In this document: one piece after another, positions 6,200 to 9,083 of the stretch | How positions within the stretch are numbered: the first letter of the stretch is position 1 | Layout: each line of letters opens with the position of its first letter | The notes under the pieces: generated by a model | The model's database searches: none | What the model was told of the DNA's origin: nothing | The model's input: the letters and a program-made list of their open reading frames with translations, nothing else | Position numbers and translations under genes: made by a program | Source: Acidimicrobiales bacterium | Lineage (GTDB): Bacteria; Actinomycetota; Acidimicrobiia; Acidimicrobiales; Ilumatobacteraceae | Direction of reading: 5' to 3' | NCBI GenBank assembly: GCA_030830415.1 | Contig: JAURNB010000118.1 | Span: forward strand, 1 to 9,083 | Length of the DNA stretch: 9,083 bases

Positions 6200-8014
6200 A
6201 TGCCCGTGAAGATTCCCGCCGTTCCCCTTCCGCGTTGCCTCGATTCCCGAGACCTGTCCGAGCCTCAGGTAAGCCCCGCAGGCGATGTATTGGTGTTTGG
6301 GGCAAGTCAGCAGGGAAAAGGTGAGCTGTGCACTATTGCGGTGTCAGGCGGTTCTGAAGAGGCCTGGCCACTCGAGCCAGCGCCAAGTGTGACGCGCGGC
6401 TTTGGTGGCGGATGTTTCCAGTGGCTGCCCGATGGTTCTGGTGTGGTGTACGCAGCGAAAACTGGCGGGTTGTGGGAAGCCGCTCGCGGTGCAACAAGTG
6501 CATGTCGTATTGACACGCAAGCTCCTGCTGGAGCTTCTCGCTTCGGAGTTGCCGTCTCGCCCGATGGTGAGTGGGTGGCATGCGTGCAGAACCTCTGCGA
6601 GCTCGTTGTGGTGCATCGTGCAACGGGTGAAGAGCACGTCATTGCACAGCCTCACGCTTTTGTGTTCGACCCCGTGTGGCACGGTGATGAGTTGTATTGG
6701 CAAGCATGGTCGCAGCCGCATATGCCGTGGGATGAATCTGACATTTGGTCGACGCACATTGCTGAGCGCGAAGCACATGTTGTGTTGCATCGCCCTGGTG
6801 TGTCGTTTCAACAAGTGCAATTTTCTGCACAAGGCGAAATGGGTGTGTTGAGTGATGTGAACGGGTGGCTGCAGCCGTATCGCGTTGTCGATGATGAATT
6901 AGTCCCGCTTCTGCCCGTAGGTGAGCAAGTGGAATGCGGCAACCCACAATGGGGAATGGGTGCACACACATGGTGTTGGTCGCCCGACGGTACAGAAATT
7001 GCTGTTGCGCGCAACCTTGAAGGTTTTGGCGACCTCGTTGTAGCGAGTGTGGCATCGGGCGAGATGCGTTCGCTTGGTCGTGGCGTGCACGGATCATTGG
7101 TGTGGAGCAATGCGGGCATTTTTGCGTTGCGCACAGGTGCGGTGACCCCCACACAATTGGTGCACTACGCCGCGCAAACCTTTGAGCGAGAAGTTCTCGC
7201 ATCGAGTGAAGTGGACAGCAGTGGTGGTGCGTGGTCGCAGTATCAACTCGTCGAGCCAACGTTGGGCGCTGTGGAGTGTGGCAACTACAACATTCCGTAT
7301 CGCTTGTATTCCCCTATGGGCAATGAAACATCTGAGCAACCACTCATTGTGTGGGTGCATGGTGGGCCAACCGATCAGTGGCAGGTCACGTTCATGGCAC
7401 GTGTTGCCTATTGGGTAGGTCGTGGTGTGCGCGTGATGATTGTCGACCATCGTGGTACCTCGGGTCATGGGCGTCACTTTCAACAGTCGCTCAATGGTCA
7501 TTGGGGCGAGTTCGACACCGTCGATCTCATTGCTGCAGTGCAGCATGCTCACCTCAACGGGTGGGCAACGCCCAAGAACACTTTTGTGATGGGGGGTTCT
7601 GCAGGTGGTTTTGCTGCATTGAACGCGGCGGGCACGGCCCCCGAAATGTGTGCGGGAGTGATTGCGTTGTACCCAGTTGTCGACCTTGCCGACTCTGCAG
7701 AACATTCGTGGTACTTCGAACAACATTCCATTGCGGTGTTGGTGGGCGACTCGCCTGAGAATGAAACGTTGTACGCGCAACGTTCGCCACTCAGCAAAGT
7801 AGGGGCATTGGCTCAGGTAAAAGTACTTCTGTTGCATGGTGATCTCGATACGTCAGTTCCGATGAATCACAGCGTGACTCTTGCTCAAGCCTTACGTCAA
7901 GCAGGTGGACAGGTTGCCTTGCACATCATGGAAGGTGAAGGGCACGGTTTTCGATTACGTCACAATCAACTGCGCGAATACGAACTGATTGGTGAGTTCA
8001 TCTTTACGTTGTAA
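6200..8014 (+). CDS. S9-family serine peptidase (acylaminoacyl/dipeptidyl-peptidase type)
   Basis: This 604-residue protein is a probable prolyl-oligopeptidase-family peptidase that cleaves short peptides from the N-terminal side. The N-terminal half (about 1-350) has beta-propeller repeats of the PD40 type, seen as VSPDGEWVACV (119-129) and WSPDGTEIAVARN (260-272), with weaker copies near 24-34 and 75-86. The C-terminal half is an alpha/beta hydrolase with oxyanion motif WVHGGP (385-390), nucleophile Ser467 in MGGSAGGF, Asp550 in HGDLDTSVP and His582 in GEGHGF, so the triad is complete. There is no signal peptide or membrane segment, so it should act in the cytoplasm. The open frame extends upstream to 5912, but that part is antisense to glpX; ATG 6200 is the first start outside glpX and has a -10 box 7 nt away. 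The exact specificity (S9C-like is likeliest) is not determined. Confidence 0.92.
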   Translation: MPVKIPAVPLPRCLDSRDLSEPQVSPAGDVLVFGASQQGKGELCTIAVSGGSEEAWPLEPAPSVTRGFGGGCFQWLPDGSGVVYAAKTGGLWEAARGATSACRIDTQAPAGASRFGVAVSPDGEWVACVQNLCELVVVHRATGEEHVIAQPHAFVFDPVWHGDELYWQAWSQPHMPWDESDIWSTHIAEREAHVVLHRPGVSFQQVQFSAQGEMGVLSDVNGWLQPYRVVDDELVPLLPVGEQVECGNPQWGMGAHTWCWSPDGTEIAVARNLEGFGDLVVASVASGEMRSLGRGVHGSLVWSNAGIFALRTGAVTPTQLVHYAAQTFEREVLASSEVDSSGGAWSQYQLVEPTLGAVECGNYNIPYRLYSPMGNETSEQPLIVWVHGGPTDQWQVTFMARVAYWVGRGVRVMIVDHRGTSGHGRHFQQSLNGHWGEFDTVDLIAAVQHAHLNGWATPKNTFVMGGSAGGFAALNAAGTAPEMCAGVIALYPVVDLADSAEHSWYFEQHSIAVLVGDSPENETLYAQRSPLSKVGALAQVKVLLLHGDLDTSVPMNHSVTLAQALRQAGGQVALHIMEGEGHGFRLRHNQLREYELIGEFIFTL

Positions 8015-8023
8015 CGTGCAGTT

Positions 8024-8815
8024 ATGTCTGAATGGAACCCACTTGACCCCGATGCCGAGAGTGTCCATTACGACCTGTCGCAATGGAATATCGACCAGCG
8101 TGCCGCGGTAGCTGAAATGTTTGCCGAAGCAGAAATTCCCCACGCTTGGGTCGGCGATGAAGTGGTTGTGCCGAGCGAACTCGAAGATGCGGCCGATGAA
8201 ATGCTCGATGCGCTTGAACAGGAATTGGGCGTAGGAACTCAAGAAGGAAATTCCTCGCCGCGCGATGCGCGCCGTTTGCAATTGAACGAAGCAACCGATG
8301 AAGAAATCACCGAGTATGAACTCGATGAGTGGTCGATGGGCGAGCGTTCACGTCTCTCAGAACTTCTGGTTGCAGCCGATATTCCGTATCGCTGGGAAGG
8401 CGCATTGCTCGTCACCCTCACTGAACTTGAAGACACTGTCGACGACCTGCTCGATGCAGTAGAAGCGGGCGATGTCACTATTGTCGACTCTGCACGCAAT
8501 CCAGGCTCTGGTTTTGGAACCATCTCTGCGGGCGATTCCAGTGTCTCTGGTGAATCACTCACACAAATGTTTCTTGCAGCTGAACGGTTGCAACGTGACC
8601 CACTCGATGCAAATGGCCTCGGCATTTTGGTGCGCGTGCTCGACGACATTGAAGGTGGGGGCGTTCCTTTTGGTGTGCCCGTTCCCGTGTGGCGCCAAGC
8701 ATCAGAAATGGCCGATCAACTTGCCGACGCACTTGCTGGTAACGATTTCCCCGACGAGCAAGCTGCACAAGAAATTGCGCAACGATTGTTTGTCACGTTA
8801 CGTCCTCACGTCTGA
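8024..8815 (+). CDS. Uncharacterised acidic protein with a duplicated 50-residue unit
   Basis: I do not recognise this 263-residue protein. It is rich in Asp and Glu and has no signal peptide or membrane segment. Residues 16-65 and 98-147 are two ungapped copies of one unit (20 of 50 identical by my count). Each reads Y-x-L-x-x-W, a helix, then (E/D)IP-x-x-W-x-G with hydrophobic strands, then a second acidic helix ending LDA(L/V)E. This beta-helix-hairpin-helix layout recalls the DUF2007 'putative signal-transducing' fold, but that is only a pattern resemblance. A polar linker (about 66-95) separates the copies. Residues about 150-175 are Gly/Ser-rich and 176-263 look mainly helical. The ATG lies 9 bp after the peptidase stop with no Shine-Dalgarno site. 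A TAACGT (8012-8017) 6 nt upstream could be its own -10, or it may be read with the peptidase gene. Confidence 0.85.
   Translation: MSEWNPLDPDAESVHYDLSQWNIDQRAAVAEMFAEAEIPHAWVGDEVVVPSELEDAADEMLDALEQELGVGTQEGNSSPRDARRLQLNEATDEEITEYELDEWSMGERSRLSELLVAADIPYRWEGALLVTLTELEDTVDDLLDAVEAGDVTIVDSARNPGSGFGTISAGDSSVSGESLTQMFLAAERLQRDPLDANGLGILVRVLDDIEGGGVPFGVPVPVWRQASEMADQLADALAGNDFPDEQAAQEIAQRLFVTLRPHV
8069..8218 (+). repeat. Internal protein repeat, copy 1
   Basis: This encodes residues 16-65 of the acidic protein, from YDLSQW to LDALE. It aligns without gaps to copy 2 at an offset of 82 residues (246 bp). Shared positions include Tyr, Leu, Trp, Arg, the Ile-Pro pair, the second Trp, Gly, and the ELED and LDA segments. 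Conservation is at the protein level; the DNA copies have diverged, so the duplication is old. Confidence 0.8.
8315..8464 (+). repeat. Internal protein repeat, copy 2
   Basis: This encodes residues 98-147 of the acidic protein, from YELDEW to LDAVE, the partner of copy 1. It keeps both tryptophans and the Ile-Pro pair but has Arg in place of Ala before the second Trp, and a more hydrophobic hairpin (ALLVTL against DEVVVP). Confidence 0.8.
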
Positions 8816-8835
8816 GTTGCATATAGCGTCAACTC
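8814..8835. repeat. Inverted repeat GAGTTG-N10-CAACTC
   Basis: Two perfect 6-bp arms (8814-8819 and 8830-8835) surround 10 bp, starting in the stop codon of the acidic-protein gene and ending 3 bp before the next ATG. No U-tract follows on the plus strand, so it is a poor terminator. The centre holds a TAGCGT box, so it could instead be an operator-like dyad over the next promoter. A 6-bp dyad can also occur by chance. Confidence 0.3.
8824..8829 (+). promoter_or_regulatory. Candidate -10 box for the last gene
   Basis: TAGCGT lies 9 nt before ATG 8839, in the loop of the 8814-8835 inverted repeat. There is no Shine-Dalgarno site before this ATG, which fits the leaderless pattern of the neighbouring genes. 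No clear -35 is visible. Confidence 0.3.
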
Positions 8836-8838
8836 TCG

Positions 8839-9083
8839 ATGATTCTCGCCGAATTAGAAATCTGGCACTCGCGGCCAATCACTCCTACCCGGCGTGTGTC
8901 GTTAGGGCATTTGATGTTGCCGGCCGACCCTGCACCTGGTTTTGGTGGCATTTTGTTGGGCGCGGTTGTGGCACGGCATTTGTTCGATGTCGATGAGGAA
9001 ATGCACCCCGATATTCATCGCCTCACCCTGCAGGTAGAACGCGGCGAACGCATCGTGCAGCCGCGCTTGCGCCATCGTTTTCA
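8839..9083 (+). CDS. Uncharacterised actinobacterial-type protein, N-terminal part (runs off window)
   Basis: An open frame from ATG 8839 continues to the end of the window without a stop, giving 81 residues. It begins MILAELEIWHSRPITPTRRV, then has a Gly-rich segment PADPAPGFGGILLGAVVARH and an acidic/basic stretch ending QPRLRHRF. The frame reads as real protein and starts 23 bp after the previous gene, in the same direction. From memory it resembles uncharacterised actinobacterial proteins that begin with a WHSRP...PTRRV motif, but I cannot name a family or a function. GFGGILLGAVVA is hydrophobic but short, so I do not call it a membrane helix. The competing plus-strand frame across this region (8472-8996) also overlaps the acidic-protein gene and is a shadow. 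Confidence 0.75.
   Translation, partial: MILAELEIWHSRPITPTRRVSLGHLMLPADPAPGFGGILLGAVVARHLFDVDEEMHPDIHRLTLQVERGERIVQPRLRHRF

Noticed and set aside
6639..7259. 206-codon minus-strand open frame opposite the peptidase propeller
   Set aside because: It overlaps another minus-strand shadow frame, has a composition dominated by His, Arg, Thr and Cys, and the plus strand is clearly coding.
7094..7837. 247-codon minus-strand open frame opposite the peptidase gene
   Set aside because: The opposite strand encodes the hydrolase core with the intact Ser and oxyanion motifs. The antisense translation is rich in Arg, His and Cys with no recognisable domain, as expected of a shadow frame.
8472..8996. 174-codon plus-strand open frame across the last two genes
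   Set aside because: It overlaps the end of the acidic repeat protein and the start of the WHSRP protein in another frame; both of those read as more natural proteins.
1..9083. Mobile elements, CRISPR arrays, tRNA or rRNA genes
   Set aside because: No transposase or integrase, no regularly spaced direct repeats, and no cloverleaf-like segment; nearly every base is assigned to a protein gene.

Overview
This window looks like a piece of an actinobacterial chromosome. The ATP synthase beta protein resembles actinobacterial forms (for example the QMDEPPGVRLRVALSALTMA stretch), and several genes lack a Shine-Dalgarno site but have a TANNNT -10-like box 7-9 nt before the start codon, a leaderless layout common in Actinomycetota. 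Protein style and moderate GC (judged by eye, not computed) lean towards an aquatic Acidimicrobiia-like lineage; that placement is inference. The window is almost fully coding. I see no tRNA, rRNA, CRISPR array, insertion sequence or phage gene.

Left part (1-3130, + strand): the 3' end of the F1Fo ATP synthase operon, in the order gamma (partial), beta, epsilon, followed 3 bp later by a classical SDR oxidoreductase that probably rides on the same transcript. Beta and epsilon each have an AGGAG site 8 nt before the ATG, and epsilon overlaps the beta stop by one base.

Middle part (3127-6162, - strand): a KUP-family potassium transporter gene converges on the SDR gene, the two stop codons sharing the bases TTAA at the centre of a 20-bp imperfect palindrome that probably forms the kup terminator. 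The 5' end of kup looks frameshifted: a credible cytoplasmic N-terminus lies upstream in another frame. Upstream of kup, in the same direction, is glpX, a class II fructose-1,6-bisphosphatase of gluconeogenesis.

Right part (6200-9083, + strand): diverging from glpX across a gap of about 37 bp is a cytoplasmic S9-family serine peptidase (beta-propeller plus alpha/beta hydrolase). It is followed after 9 bp by an unrecognised acidic protein carrying two copies of a 50-residue unit, and then by the start of another uncharacterised protein that runs off the window.

The window is mostly housekeeping: energy conversion, potassium uptake, gluconeogenesis and peptide turnover. I do not see a clear new multi-gene system. 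The best leads are the suspected kup frameshift, the palindrome at the shared stop codons, the gamma C-terminal extension, the ATP-binding motif in epsilon, and the duplicated-domain protein.
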